From Allomyces macrogynus ATCC 38327 (taxonomy: Eukaryota > Blastocladiomycota > Blastocladiomycetes > Blastocladiales > Blastocladiaceae), in contig GG745344.1 of NCBI GenBank assembly GCA_000151295.1, positions 682,755 through 711,886 of the forward strand: 29,132 nt of DNA, written 5' to 3'. A program made the position numbers and the translations under genes. Under the pieces are notes generated by a model that worked only from the letters and a program-made list of their open reading frames with translations, was not told where the DNA came from and made no database searches. Below are positions 28,527 through 29,132 of this stretch, in pieces. Each line of letters opens with the position of its first letter. The stretch's first letter is position 1.

Positions 28527-29132
28527 TCACGACGTGATCATTCGTGCCGGCGCGGTCATCCCGTTCACCGCCGCGTTAGGGCGTACCTGCCGCGGTCCGG
28601 CGCCGGCACCGCTCATGTCCCGAGGCTCCGCGAGGAACGCGACCACGGCCTCGACCAGCGTCGGCGAAAACGCGGCCACGTGGAACTGGAGCGCATTGGC
28701 TGTACAACATTCAAAGAACCAAGTCAGTCGATGCCATCCCTGATCCCCATCCCGCGGAAAAAGACGTACTCGCGCCATCCGCCGTCATCACGCGGCCCAA
28801 ATCGTCGGCGTGCGCGTGCACGAGCCGCGCCAAGTCCAGCACATCGTCAATGCGCAAAGTCCGAATCTGCGCCGCGATTTGCGCCACGACCGTCGCGCCC
28901 GGCGACGACGACGACGATAACGCCGTAGGCGCGGGGGGCGGTGGCGCCGGCACCAGCGCCGCCGACTCGGGCGGACTCGGCAACGACGGCGACGGTTTCT
29001 GTGCCACCGGTCGCACGGATGGCGACGGCCGGTCACCCAGCGGCGACACGCGCGCGTCCGGGAACCCGCGCGCGGCAGCCGGTCCACGCCGTGCGACTGC
29101 TGTATCAGCGACTTCGGTCCGTGCGCGCTTGG
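28527..29132 (-). CDS. 3' part of an unrecognised gene entering from the right edge
   Basis: Two exons on the minus strand: 29132-28770 (open at the window edge) and 28699 leftward. The intron has a GTACGT donor and a TTGTACAG acceptor in phase (A|CC). The upstream exon starts with KRARTEVADTAV, a possible nuclear signal, followed by a long Pro/Ser/Ala linker. The conserved-looking part then reads AAQIRTLRIDDVLDLARLVHAHADDLGRVM and, across the junction, NALQFHVAAFSP and LVEAVVAFLAEP, all predicted helical. The second exon either stops at 28529-28527 or splices again at GTACGC (28586). About 177 residues are visible in the read-through version. I do not recognise the family. Confidence 0.55.

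Overview
The window is nuclear DNA of a fungus, most likely a GC-rich basidiomycete; the phylum is inferred, not proven. The evidence is a white-collar-2-type PAS/GATA protein, an ATP-type PEP carboxykinase, a eukaryotic ribosomal P0 stalk protein, a Thr/Pro-rich secreted protein and a fungal rvt-type reverse transcriptase. Introns are short (about 64-165 nt, a few longer), with GTRNGT-like donors and CTAAC/CTGAC-like branch sites. Genes are monocistronic and lie on both strands with 0.3-1.9 kb spacers. No tRNA, rRNA, CRISPR array or intact transposon was seen.

Layout, left to right. (1) 95-1055, minus: the 5' exons of an unrecognised gene that leaves the left edge. (2) 2422-3779, plus: a six-exon PAP2 lipid phosphate phosphatase. 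(3) 4869-7393, minus: a secreted Thr/Pro-rich wall-type protein with fourteen 14-residue repeats. (4) 9292-9834, plus: a frame-disrupted copy of a four-cysteine domain whose intact relative is at 14104-14976. (5) 10420-13329, plus: an intronless 969-residue rvt reverse transcriptase lying between those two copies. (6) 14104-14976, plus: the intact four-cysteine protein with a Ser/Thr stalk and one membrane span. (7) 16101-18083, plus: PEP carboxykinase, three exons. (8) 19116-20051, minus: ribosomal P0. (9) 21678-23423, plus: a WC-2-like photoresponse factor with a broken GATA finger and a 7-nt microexon. (10) 24746-26947, plus: a two-finger zinc-finger protein with a His/Pro/Gln-rich body, a leader intron and a CTG run in the leader. 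(11) 27251-27645, minus: SDHAF4, a succinate dehydrogenase assembly factor. (12) 28527-29132, minus: the 3' end of an unrecognised gene entering from the right edge.

The genes do not form one pathway. PEPCK (gluconeogenesis), SDHAF4 (complex II), P0 (translation) and PAP2 (lipid phosphate turnover) are housekeeping. The most unusual feature is the rvt gene, a single-copy cellular reverse transcriptase family with intact catalytic aspartates, here flanked by two copies of an undescribed four-Cys (FWCP-ending) surface-type domain. Three genes (the 9292 copy, WC-2 and SDHAF4) each need one or two small indels to restore the family reading frame. They may be decaying genes or sequence errors, and read data or RNA-seq would tell these apart.
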